Shown here one piece after another: positions 1 through 11,700 of a DNA stretch of 64,000 bases; position 1 is the stretch's first letter; each line of letters starts with the position of its first letter. The position numbers and the translations under genes are program-made. Below the pieces are notes generated by a model, which had not been told where the DNA came from, ran no database searches, and saw nothing but the letters and a program-made list of their open reading frames with translations. The stretch is from Paramecium sonneborni (lineage: Eukaryota > Ciliophora > Oligohymenophorea > Peniculida > Parameciidae): positions 328,258 to 392,257 of the forward strand of contig CAJJDN010000038.1 of the NCBI GenBank assembly GCA_905182985.1, in the 5' to 3' direction.

Positions 1-327
1 GTTATCAATTGAAGAATAAGAATTTTATTTTAATTTTAGCATCTACTTATATTTCTTTAAGGTCTCCTTAATCTGTATTAAATTTGAATTATTAATAATC
101 TTAGTTAAAATCTGAAAAGAAAGATATTCTTTTTATATTTTAGTTTTTCATTTAATTTTAAGATACTTAATTATAGGCTACCTAGAACTTTTTATGCTTT
201 ATTTAGTTAATTAAATAAGATTTTGAAGTTAAGTTAGTTAGATAACATGATAATTTTTTGATTATATGTTATGATATTAAATATAACAAATGAAAATAAA
301 TTGATATTGATAATATAAAGATATTAA

Positions 328-1218
328 TCATTAAATCTATGATTATTACTGACTATGTTATTCATCTTCTAAAATTTGATGTCCATAGATACTAAGAAAT
401 CTTTATTTCCATTCTTTGGCAATAATATTTTATAATTTAGGATCTACTATACCAACTAAAACTTTATATGGAACATCAGGGATGATATTAAAGGTAGGAG
501 TCAATTCATGTACAATTTTATCAACAAAAATATCAGCTCTTTTTTTAATATAGACATCATCTTTAATATCTTGCTCTGTTTTTTCAAGATCACTCATATC
601 ATATGATTGATATAATTATTTTAAATTTTCAGGTATTTCTAATTTTCCACTTTTGGTTACTTCTTTTAATCCTATTTTCTAAGAATACAATTAATCATAA
701 TAAGAGGGATGTTCATCAGCAGAAATAATCTAAAATTATTAATTGATCTATACTTTACAGCTATTCTATTAACAATAATGCATAGCATAAATATTTTCTA
801 ATCCTGCATAAAAATCAAGTTCTTTCATTTTAGTAACTTCTTCAGGATTAGTTTTTAAATGATAATCTACTTTTTTCATAATTTCTTAAAGATGAGGATT
901 CCTAAGTATAGGTCTATATTCATCTTCTAATTATTTTTCTGATATTTATAATGCAACTAATTTAGGTTTTGCAACATCTAAGACTTCTTTTAATAATGCT
1001 AAATCTTCTCCTGTCTTCTTATATCCCTGTAAATAAAAGAAAGTCATTGTACTATATAGTACTCTCATATTATCTTTATTAAGAATTGCATTTCTTCTTT
1101 AAATTAAACTTTCTGTATTATTTCCTTAACTCATTCTTGGTTTCACTATTGAATATATTGCTAAAAGAGCTGTTGATCCTAATCCAAATATAATTGCTGC
1201 TTTTTCTGCCTTTGTCAT
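328..1218 (-). CDS. Hypothetical protein with one N-terminal membrane segment
   Basis: An uninterrupted 297-codon frame (296 residues plus TGA) when TAA/TAG are read as Gln. It begins MTKAEKAAIIFGLGSTALLA: a short charged start followed by a hydrophobic stretch (about residues 8-25) that looks like a signal anchor. The rest is soluble, rich in Lys/Glu, with motifs such as SADEHPSYYDQ near the middle and a Gln-rich end. I do not recognise a family. It has no intron and reads in the same direction as the START-domain gene just upstream (100-bp spacer). The coding call is firm because the frame is long, has no TGA and has ordinary ciliate codon use; the function is unknown. Confidence 0.75.
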
Positions 1219-1318
1219 TAACTCTTATTAAAATTTAATTATGTCAATTATTTATATTTTAACTTTTTTGTATATCTTTATAAAATATACATAAAATTAT
1301 TAATAAATAAAGAAAAAA

Positions 1319-3446
1319 TCATTTATATTTATTACAAGCATCTTATAAACTTTTAAACCAATCTATAGGTCCACTTGTACTTGCTCTATTTACTATCATT
1401 TTTGGAATATATCCTTTTATATCATTATTTGAACAAATTGAGATTTTTATATTCTTTTATTCAAAGTTTTCAAATATCATAGATGATATCTCAGTATGTG
1501 CTCTTATTCTATTTCTATTTATTGGATGCTGAGGATAATCAACAGAATAAAATATTAAAGTGATTTACCCTTTTTAAGGAAAATCATATCTTAAAATTCT
1601 TCTCTAAATCCATTCTCTAGGAGTGACCAAACTTATTGGAGGTTATACATAATAAGAAACAATATCAATATCTTTAGATTCAGTTTTTATTATTTTAAAA
1701 TCTCTTAATAATTTATCCCTATTAAATTAATTATTATTATTATTACCATTCTCTCCTCAAATTAACATCATAAACTACTTTTAATGCTGAATCCAAAGTT
1801 GTCTAAACACAATTAAATCTATATTTACATCTTTTATTATCCCAAATCCTTTGATAAACACTGTGTCAGATCCTTCCTTAAAACTTTTATAGATTTGTGA
1901 ATCTTTATTATTTATTGCTAAATCCCATAAATCAGTTGGTTCATTTATCAATTTTAAAAACAATTCAAACTTATCTATTGTTCTTTAACAGTAATGTTAT
2001 GGGTATTTACTTTTATAATTCTCTATTTCTAAGTTTTATATATTTATTTCATCATAAGATAATTATGGAATTGAATTCAGATTGCCTTTTGGATCTATTT
2101 TAGAGAAGTTAATCTTATTTGGATGAGATTGCAACTTTAATTTAATTTATTATGGCTCCTGATTTATTGTTTCTTCAAGCTTTAATTGTAATTCATTATT
2201 TTGTATGATAATATCATATTATTATTCTTCAATCTATTCTTATTTGATATTTATTTTTATTTCATCTTCCTATTAAATATTATAAATTGAAGTTTATTTC
2301 TACATATAACATTAAATGTCTTAACCAACAGTTTCCAATTTTCGGAAAGTTTATTATTATACATATAATTTCAAATTTTAAGTAATTACTCTTTAATTCA
2401 AATATACATTTAGCATTTTGATATAATAAATACTCATTTATGGATCAGGAAATTGCTTTGATAATTAAATTATCTCAATAGAATAAATGAATTATCTAAC
2501 ATTTCTTATTATTTCAGGTAATTTATTATCAGGTAATTAAGTTTAAAATAATGTTACAACAGGCTTTAAAACATTATCAATACCTTTCAAAACTGAAATT
2601 TCTAATTGATTTCTATAATGCATTTATTCATTTAATAACTTTATCTCTTCTTCATTGAGATAAATATTTTAATCCTACAAACTAAAATACTTTAGAATCT
2701 TTAATTATTCTTTCAATAATAATAAACTTAATTCTATGGAACATAAATACAAATCTTAATTTATAAATATAAAAGACTTTTTAAGAAGTTTCTAAAGTTT
2801 ATTTTAATTTATAACTGAGAAATATTTAAAATGTAGAGCTATTTTAATTTCAGTTAAGATTTTATCAATTACGAATCTTTGGAGATTAATATTATAATTA
2901 TATTTTTTTTATTATTATTATGCCCATTTTAAAATAGTTCTAATTCTTAGATCATAAATATCTATCTCATTAATGTCTTATTAATTTTATAATGTCTTCT
3001 TAATTCTTTTCCCAACTTAATGACCTCCAATAATTCCTAATATTCCTCCTCCTATTCCTCCTAATAATGCAAATCCAAAAATAAAAAATCCTATTGCTCC
3101 CAATAAGATCATTCCAATAACTGTCCTATTATTATTTTATATATATAATTTACCCTAATTTTCTTTGATCAAACTAATCACAACTTTATAGAACATCATT
3201 AAATTCTTTTGCTTAAGTTGGAGTTTAATAATTTTAAGATAAATAAAAATGCTTTGACAATATAAGTTAAACAAATTTTGTTGGAGTTTAAGCAAGTGCA
3301 CTAAATTCAATCCCTAAAACAATATTTAAACTTGGATGTAATATTCCGAATTCATAAAATTAACTGCAATAATTCCATAACTTTTGAAACTTTTTTCTTT
3401 TCAGCTTCTCTTAAACTTTCTTTAAGTAACTTTGGAGATTTTACAT
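1319..3446 (-). CDS. START-domain lipid-binding protein with membrane segment
   Basis: Three introns (3126-3153, 1803-1828, 1719-1746; 28, 26 and 28 nt) join four exons into about 681 residues. About 110 residues in is a glycine-rich hydrophobic segment (GMILLGAIGFFIFGFALLGG) that could span or dip into a membrane. A long Gln/Leu-rich helical middle follows. The C-terminal ~200 residues are a START domain: a Trp-Asp-Leu start, then SALKVVYDVNLRREWDKLL, the TPREWIQRR block and a PIDWFKSLQDACNKYK end typical of these lipid-transfer folds. The second intron falls exactly inside the START core, and removing it restores that motif. START proteins bind sterol or phospholipid; the ligand cannot be told from sequence. 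The start chosen is the first ATG of the open frame. Confidence 0.85.
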
Positions 3447-3950
3447 AAAATTTTGTTTTTAAATATATTTAGGATATGTCTTAATAATATTATGTATAAA
3501 GAATATTAAATATAAAATAAAAATAATAAAGAAATAAAAAAATTAGAATATTTACCTCTTTATATTGTATATTTTGTATATTCTAAACAATGAAAACTTT
3601 AATATTATATAAATCTAATATTGGAAATATAATATATTAAACCTTTATAAGAATTTACATATAAATCTCATTATTTTAGAATCATAATTAAGAAAATGTT
3701 TTTGATGATTTATAAATTCATAAAATTTACACTTGTAATTAAAAATATAAGTTAATCTATCTAAAAGAAGATAAACTAACAAAAATTCTTAAATTAATTT
3801 TAAAAGATAGCAATGATTTTTTGATATCTATGAGATAAATTGCTTTTACATTGATATTTGAATCAAAATAACTATATTTAGATTGGTATGAATAATGTTA
3901 TTAAGAATTATGAATGAAAATCTGATAAAATATAAATTATAATTAAATTT

Positions 3951-4737
3951 ATGATAATACCAACATAAGACTTACCTTATAATTCTTTGTAATAGGTATG
4001 AATTTTGAAATAATAACAATAAGTTGGGACAAAGAGATTTAAATTAAGATGTATTTGATTTAATATATTGGGTCTAATAAGAAATATTAAGTCCAGAATT
4101 GTTGCCATATTATGATGTTTCAAAAATATAAGAGGCTTTGAAAGGGTAATTGGAATCAATTCAAGAGTTGAAGAAAGATTTGTCTAAACATAATAAACAA
4201 AGAGACACTTAATATTTAACATTACATGTAATTGAATTAGAGCAAATATAATATTTTTATCAATAATATTTGCGAACAAGGATTTAGAAGTTAATTTCGA
4301 AAGCATTTTATTATTATAATAATATTGGAGAATATTAAATAAGTTTGAAAGAGAAAGAATTCTTGAGAACATTAGTTGAGAAATAAGCAGACTATTTATT
4401 TACAAATTGTTTATAATATTATCAGAAGACTTAGAGAAATTTCGGAGTAAGATTAGATAATCAAAATCAATCGTAATAAAGTTAATAGGATGATAAAATC
4501 AGTAAAAGCAAGTTCAATATTATGTAGATGTTGAAAAGCCAGATACAAATAAATACGTAGTAATACATGTAAATACATCAAGAACTATCCATATTGGGTC
4601 AATGTAAATGATTAATAATATATAAAAGAGCATTGAGTGAAAATGATATAGCGCTAGTTTCATATGATGATATAAAGTAGTTTAAATAGATTATATTTAG
4701 ATTTATGGTGCCAATAAAGAGTGTGACATTGATTTGA
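3951..4737 (+). CDS. SLD5: GINS complex subunit Sld5
   Basis: Two introns (3996-4023 and 4604-4630; 28 and 27 nt) give 243 residues, close to the usual ~220-290 for Sld5. The helical A-domain reads LIYWVQQEILSPELLPYYD, later VIELEQIQYFYQQYLRTRI, then SLKEKEFLRTLVEKQADYL, matching the Sld5 order. The C-terminal B-domain LVSYDDIKQFKQIIFRF ends in SVTLI, as Sld5 proteins end in a short hydrophobic strand. Sld5 with Psf1-3 forms GINS, part of the CMG replicative helicase, acting in the nucleus. It is divergently placed to the START gene and followed 31 bp downstream by a small gene on the same strand. Confidence 0.82.
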
Positions 4738-4768
4738 AATAATAATATTATTTTTTGATCAAATCTTT

Positions 4769-5351
4769 ATGAATATTATCAATCAGTTATTAGCAGGAGC
4801 AAATTGTATGACAAATTCATAAACAGTTTAGTATTTAGACTCAATTTCCAGATGTGTAACAACAATACGAATAGTATACCATAACCAAAAGAGAAGGAAG
4901 AATAACTTAATTTACTTTAAAATACAATATTTTCAAATTTGGTACTTATAGTTATTAATTTATTAGCTGATGGCATCTCAAATGAAAACTGTCCAATAAT
5001 CATAATCTTAATAATTATAAGTAGTACAAAAATCAAAAAAGATGTATCTATTTCTAAATATCGTTTTAGAAGCAAACGTAATAATAATTGTGGACATCCT
5101 GAAAAAGAACATTATGCAAAAGGTATGTGTAATAATTGTTATCACAAATATGGTAGAACTAAAAAACCATGGATTTGTGGACATGACAAATTATATGCTT
5201 GTAATATTTATTTATTTATTAACATATAGAAGGTTTATGTTAGAATTGTTACATAAACAAATATAATCAAAAGAGAAGAGAATTAGGTGACACTGAAGTT
5301 CTCAAATAGGAAGTTTCACATCAATAGTAATTAGAAGAATAATAGTCATGA
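4769..5351 (+). CDS. Small protein with two CGH/CxxC zinc-cluster repeats
   Basis: Four introns (26, 25, 26 and 29 nt) yield 158 residues; the spliced length is an exact multiple of three. The distinctive part is a tandem repeat near the C-terminus: CGHPEKEHYAKGMCNNCY, then CGHDKLYAQGLCQNCY. Each has the pattern Cys-Gly-His, eight residues, Gly-x-Cys-x2-Cys-Tyr, which could bind one zinc per repeat, with a basic linker (HKYGRTKKPWI). The N-terminal half is Gln-rich and low complexity. I know this pattern as a recurrent short zinc-cluster in protists but cannot give a function; a nucleic-acid or chromatin role is only a guess. The start is the least certain part. Confidence 0.7.
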
Positions 5352-5433
5352 ATATTTATTTTCTAATTACATAACATAATTAATTTTCCTTCTCTATTTA
5401 TACACATAATATTCTTGTAACAATAATAAATTA

Positions 5434-6064
5434 TCATTTCTTATTTGCTTCTTGTAACAACTCATTAATTAAACTTCTCATTTTTGGTTAAACTATATAA
5501 CCTTTTACATCAAGATATTCTGCACTATCAATTTTACGTTCAACTAACTAATATAATCTACTTTCTATTTACTTAAGCTTTATTAGGCATACTATATATT
5601 CTTAAAATTATAAATCTCTGATATAATTCTTAAGATGCTCCAAATCCAAAAGTCTTGTTTGCTTTCTTGTCCTAAATAACATATATATATAATTTACATC
5701 AAAAAGTATAAATATATCGCCTTCCTTTACTTTCTCAAACCATTAATAAATGTATGTAGAAACATAATAACTAATACACGTGTATAATCAAATTTACAAT
5801 ATTATGCAAGCAATCAATATGTAATAGTCTTGAGGATATGGAATGAAATGATAATGTGAATAGATTACATTAGCTATCATAAACAATCCAAAAATGGCTT
5901 TCAAATTTTGGAATTTAAAATTTTCTTTTATTCCTTCCTTTCCAATTAATTCATCTGAAATAAATTTACAAAAAGCATCTTTTGTCATGTAAGTATCAAA
6001 TTTATTTTCTGTTCTGTATATTTCTAATATTAAATCTTATTTTACTTTATTTTTCTTTTGCCAT
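5434..6064 (-). CDS. Signal peptidase complex subunit 2 (SPC25)-like protein
   Basis: Two introns (22 and 27 nt) give 193 residues. After a charged start there is a hydrophobic hairpin, LKAIFGLFMIANVIYSHYHF, a short PYPQDYYIL turn and a second hydrophobic segment. This is the two-helix arrangement of SPC25, where a Tyr/Pro turn in the lumen separates the helices. The C-terminal ~100 residues are soluble and helical, facing the cytosol in that family. SPC25 links the signal peptidase complex to the Sec61 channel in the ER. Length fits (SPC25 is ~180-226). The match is by topology and the turn, not by strong identity. Confidence 0.5.
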
Positions 6065-7085
6065 TTTATTTAATAAAAAATAATCTAAACAATTTTTTTA
6101 ATGAACTTAAATGTTTATATAATTATTTTTATTTTGTAAGAAACTATCTCTGTACAAAAGTCTTTATTTTTACTTTCCAAAAAAGCTAACTTAAATTATT
6201 CATTAGAATCAAATACTTTTGTCAAAATTTATTCCCTTTCATTCAAGAAAAGCCAAATTCAAATAATAATTTAGTATTAAAGGAATCTAAATTTATGTTT
6301 TTTTTCTTTATGTTCAAAGTTATTTCTCCCTTTCTTATATTACAATCTATTTTTCAGAATAAATCGAATTTCAATACTTTGTAAGAATGGGTTTGTCATT
6401 CTATCATTGAAAAAGTGAGTCTCTAAAGGATTTAGTGAATCAAAATTTAATTTTTTAGTGTTTACTAATTTAAAAAAATCTAATTTTTATATTAAACAAA
6501 TAATTTATTATTTAAGTATTGATCTATCAATACAATACAAAGATCTCAGAAATTGTTTAAATTCTAAAGTATCTTAAAAGATTATATTCTCAAGTTAGAT
6601 TTTAATATAGATAATGTCATATAGATTAACAGTGTGTTAATTAATATTATAAATCATTTAATGAGATTATGATTTACTCAACTCTATTTTTTGGTTCAAA
6701 TTGCATCATTGAAGAAATAACCCTAGCTATCTTTAATTAAAGATAAATTTAAACTTAAAATTCATAATATTTTAAAAAGTTGAGCTTATCTTAATGATTA
6801 TAAAATGGGCATTAATATTAGAATAACTAGAAAGATAGAATTTAACATTAAATTAATATAATATCAAATAAAAAAAGATGGTTAGATACAAAATCCAATC
6901 TTTGATGATCACCATCTTTGGTATTATTAACATATAATTTTAATATTATTGACTATTATACTTTTTTTAATTATTCTAAGCCTAAGATATATGTTTTAAA
7001 ATACTAATTTTATATCTAATACTAAAAAATATGTAAATAAAATTTTATTTATGATAATATACTAAATTTACAATTGAAATATACA
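6065..7085. other. Gene-free stretch
   Basis: About 1 kb of very AT-rich sequence between two minus-strand genes. In-frame TGA codons break every frame I followed on both strands, no domain is recognisable, and there is no tRNA-like or long repeat structure. It may hold a decayed gene or the promoter of the SPC25-like gene. Confidence 0.5.
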
Positions 7086-8558
7086 TCATTGATCTTCTAT
7101 ATTTTCTCTTTTAACAGGAAAGCGTTCCCTTTTCTTTTTAAGATTTTTGTTTGCAGTTGGTAATTAAAACAGCCATTCAGGTACTTAACAGCCTGAAACT
7201 TTTAAAACATTAGCTAATGATCGTAACATAGTTTTATCTTCATCTGTAAAAAGTGTAATAGCTTTTCCTTATTTTCCAGCTCTACCTGTTCTACCAACTC
7301 TATGTACATAAGTAATCATAGATTATGGAAAATCATAATTGATAACTAATTAAACATCTTTAAAATCTATTCCTCTTGCCATCATATCTGTACAAATGAG
7401 CATCCATATAGTACCTTTATGAAATTATTCAACAATTTCTTATCTTGATTTACTTTCCATATCTCCATGAATACAATTGACTCTAATAACTTTTAATTGT
7501 TCTATTTCATACATTAAGGCTTCAGCCCTTGTTTTAGATTATACAAAAACCAAAATAGGAGGAGTCATTTAACCTTCATTAATTAAATTTCTTATTTCCT
7601 ATATCTTTCCATATTCATTTGATACATATCTTAATTGTTAATCTATTCTACTTAAAACATGATTTCTTCCTCCTATCATTATTTTAATGGGATCAATTAA
7701 TAAATCTCTATAAATATCTTCAACTGGTTCAGGTAGAGTAGCACTGAAAAACATATAAGTTATTTATAAAGATTCCAAAATCCTTAATAATTATTTTACT
7801 TAAGCTAACAAACCTAATTCAAAATATTTATCAGCCTCATCCATTATAACATATTCTATTGTACTCAAATCTACTACTTTATGTAATTTTAAAAACTTTA
7901 GAGGTGAACTTATTAATATATCAATATGATTCCATGCTTATTTAAATGCCTACTTTTCTCTATTCATTTCTTAGATTTGTTTAATTTTTAATTCCTTATT
8001 AAACTTATTAAATTCTTTAAATAATTAATCAGCCAATTCTTATGCTGGTGCAAATACTAAACATCTAGGGCCTCCTTCTTTATGAATTTCTAAATTTTAT
8101 AATATAGGCAATGCAAAAGCACAAGTCTTACCAGAGCCTGTTGGAGCTATTGCTATTAAATTCTTCTTTTGCAATATTATTGGAATTGCTACCATTTATA
8201 TTGGAGTTGGCTTTTAATAACCACATTTCTATAATTAATTCATTAAATCTTAATTTAGATAATTCTTCATCTTGCAAAAATTACTTAAAATTGGTGTATT
8301 TATGTTATCTCCACTTATTTTTATCTTTAATTTTTTTAGTAGAGTATTTCTTTTTTAAATCTCTTATGTTCTTCTTTTTGTCATTTCTTACTCTATTTGA
8401 TCTAAACTCTCTTTTCTTCTTGATCTTTTTAGATCATGTTCAACTTATTTTGGTTATTCTTCTGATTCTGATTCTTATACTTCTAACTTTTATTCAACCA
8501 ATTTTCTCTTTTTTTGAGCACAAATTCCATTTTTTAAAACTTAAAAAACACTTAACAT
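7086..8558 (-). CDS. DDX52: DEAD-box RNA helicase DDX52/Rok1
   Basis: An intronless frame of 490 residues. All helicase motifs are visible: Q motif (GYQKPTPIQ), motif I APTGSGKT, motif Ia, motif II DEAD within [11 protein letters not shown], motif III SAT, motif V ARGID and motif [12 protein letters not shown]. The C-terminal block [20 protein letters not shown] is characteristic of DDX52/Rok1, which separates it from other DEAD proteins. The N-terminal ~130 residues are charged and Gln-rich, as in that family. Rok1 acts in the nucleolus on early 18S rRNA processing and snR30/U17 release. A plus-strand 149-codon frame at 8111-8560 is only its shadow. Confidence 0.93.
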
Positions 8559-8788
8559 AATTAAATTTATTAATGGATAAATAGAATACAAAATATATAT
8601 TATTTCATAATTAATTTATTTTCTTTGTTATTAAATTTCTTTAGAGTATTAAGTTATTTTTAATAGTGAAAGAGTGTTTATTGTAAATTATAGTAAGATA
8701 TGATATGAACATGAATTCTATGATAATTTAGTGAAAAATAAATAATACTGAGAAATTAAGATTAAGTTTTATATAATATTTATTGGGA

Positions 8789-11700
8789 ATGTTAGCAAAA
8801 TCTAATGATTTTCGAGTAAAGACTTCAAGATAATAATCAAAACATCCTTATTATTAAACATTGTAATAAGGAGTTTAAGGAGTTTCTTAAGCAAGTAGTA
8901 TTAAGTTTGAAAATTAGCATTGAAAAAGAAACTTTCTCCAATAAGATTAAATAAGTATAATGTATTTATGGATTGTTTAAATGACATAACTTAATAGAAG
9001 TTTGAAAAATGCCAATCTAGAATATTGTTTTAGTAAATAGAAGAGAAAGTAAAGAAAAATTAATTGCTATGTATATTATTCATACAGAATGTTACAGTGT
9101 ATAATAAATATGATTTGCCAAATAATAAAGTATATATATGAGTAATTGAGATTCCACCAAAATTTTCATGGGAAGCAATATATCGAGGAAAAACATTAAT
9201 ATTAACAACTCCGCATTAATATACAAAAACTTGTCATGGAATAGTAGACTTTATGTTTAAATCAAATGCAAAATATCCATTGAAGTTAAAGTTGTTGAAA
9301 GTGAAGAATTATGAAGAGCAATACATAGGGGAGATAGATTTGTCAGTTTCAGATTTTGTGGATTTTGAAGTAGTGTAAGAATATTAAGGAAAGATGATAA
9401 AGGAAACATTTGTATAGAAAGAAATGTTTAAAGTATATAATGATTAATGGGCATCAATTGGATAGGTGAGTTTGAAAATAATATAATTTTGTTCTTCGAG
9501 CGTTCCATCAAGTACTAAATGAATAAATTGTAGATAAATCATCGAACATTCCAGGATCACCAAAGACTTTAGAATAAAGGAAGAAGCATTAATAAATAGA
9601 GGAAGCAAAATAAAAAGGATTTGATTGGGGAAGTAGTAAGGATGAAGAGATGATAATCTAATAGATTTTGGAATATTAAAAAGAGATGGGAGGAAAGATA
9701 AAATAAAATATGGAAGAAGTTTAAGAGAAAATTTTATGTAAGTATATTGATAAAACCTAGAATTGGATAGTGTTTTATGTGGGTTATTGAAAGAATCATG
9801 TTTTAGTGATACTTTAATAAATAAACGTAGAGCATTAACAAGGATCAAAAGATTAAGATAAGATTTAGATAATTAAATATCTGGTTTGTTAAAGTAATCA
9901 GAATCTTCTTATTTGGAAGTGCTTGGCTAATTAAGATTAACAACTAGATAGGGAAGAATTAAGAAAGTAGATATTGAATAGGCACTTTGTTATTTTGGTT
10001 GTGAAGCTTCAAAATTATTATTATTGACAGTAGATGATTTTGGAATGTGTTTAATTGATTATATGTTTGATTCAGATTCATTGCCAGAAGTTCTTTATTT
10101 CTTTAATTAATTGGGTTTAAATGAGGATGTTTAATTGGAAGTCTTTGCTTAATCATTATTTGAGAATATTAAGTAAAGACTTAGAAAGAATCATTATCTA
10201 AAAGCTTTAGCTTATTTTATTAATGCTTTACATATGTATCCTAACATTGGATTAATAATTGCTTAATATGCAACCAATCCTTAAAATTCATCAATTTTAT
10301 CTCCTTTACTTTTAGAATTCAACATTCAAGATTATCAACATGTCATTGTTTTATCAAAATTGAGAAAATTATGTTCTAAATTCCTTAATTAAGAATTACC
10401 ATTTATGAAATCAATTGAAGATTTATATAGAAAAGCGAAATAAGATACTTATTTTAAAATTCCTATTCTTCCAAAAAAAGTAGAAACTTAAGAAAAATTT
10501 GATCTATTATAATTACCTGAATTATAATAAAATATATTCCATGAAATTGTTAGAAGAAAAAGATGGAATCTATTTGCAAGATCTTATAAACAATTTGAAT
10601 AATTTGTTTATTAAAAAGATCATTAGGGAATATCACCTATGATGATGTTTTTAGAGAATGCACCATTAGATTAGATTCTTAATTTAGATTCTCTTTAAAT
10701 TCAAACTTCATTAAGTGGATAAACATCTTTACATTTTTTGATTATGAATCCAGATTTATCAATAAATTCATTATAAGCTTGTATAAATAAGTTTAATATG
10801 ATTAATGATAAAGTTTGGCTAGGATTTACTCCTTTGGCTTTATTTTTAGATAGATTGCTTTATAAATAGAAAAAACATAAAAGTAGAATCATCAAAGAAT
10901 TGAAAGCTGCTCAAGAAAGTAATTCTAATAAATGTGTATAAGTATTAGAAATCTTAAGTCTTTCTGCAATCAATTTTATCAAGCACTTTAATTTTAATAA
11001 ATACTTATTGTATTGTTAAAACATTAAAAAAGATCATTTCTAAGATGAGTTTATAAAATTGAAGCTTAATAAACCATTTTAAATATAATAATAAAAAAAT
11101 AAGTAAATAATAGAATGGGATATTTTTTATTATTAACATACAGTTCCAGCCATGATTCTATGTAAATTAGATGAATCAATATAAGAATTGATTTGGTAAT
11201 AATTTGATTGGATTAATTGGTTATGTAGTAAGTAAAATTATCCTTATGAAACTTATTACAATTAAACATTAATGGTTTCTATTGCTAAAACTACTTAAAC
11301 TTAATATATTTATCAATATCTTACAAAAGATGTTTAAATTACTTATAGAGATAATGATTAATTTAGTAATGAAAGAAACAACACTTTTGATTTCTTACCA
11401 ATATTTTAATCTATTTATTAGATTACTGAAATAACAGCTAAATTAAAAGACGATATTCAAAAAAAATATAAAGGAATTTAAGATAATAATAAAAAAAAGG
11501 AAGAAGAAGATGAAAATGTAAATAAAATAAATAAAAAGAAAGATGATAAGGAATTTAATCATTATATTTTATTACATAAGAATATAAAATAAATGTAATA
11601 AAATCTTGCTTAATAAAAATATCAATAAGTATTGGATCAATTAATGTAAGAGTAATAAACAACAGAGGGTTTACTAAAAAATAATTTCAAATATTAAGGT

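Noticed and set aside
8111..8560. 149-codon Leu/Phe-rich plus-strand frame
   Set aside because: Antisense of the N-terminal half of the DDX52 helicase gene, which has all helicase motifs on the minus strand.
9444..9848. 134-codon minus-strand frame
   Set aside because: Antisense of the giant C2-like gene; codon use and domain evidence favour the plus strand.
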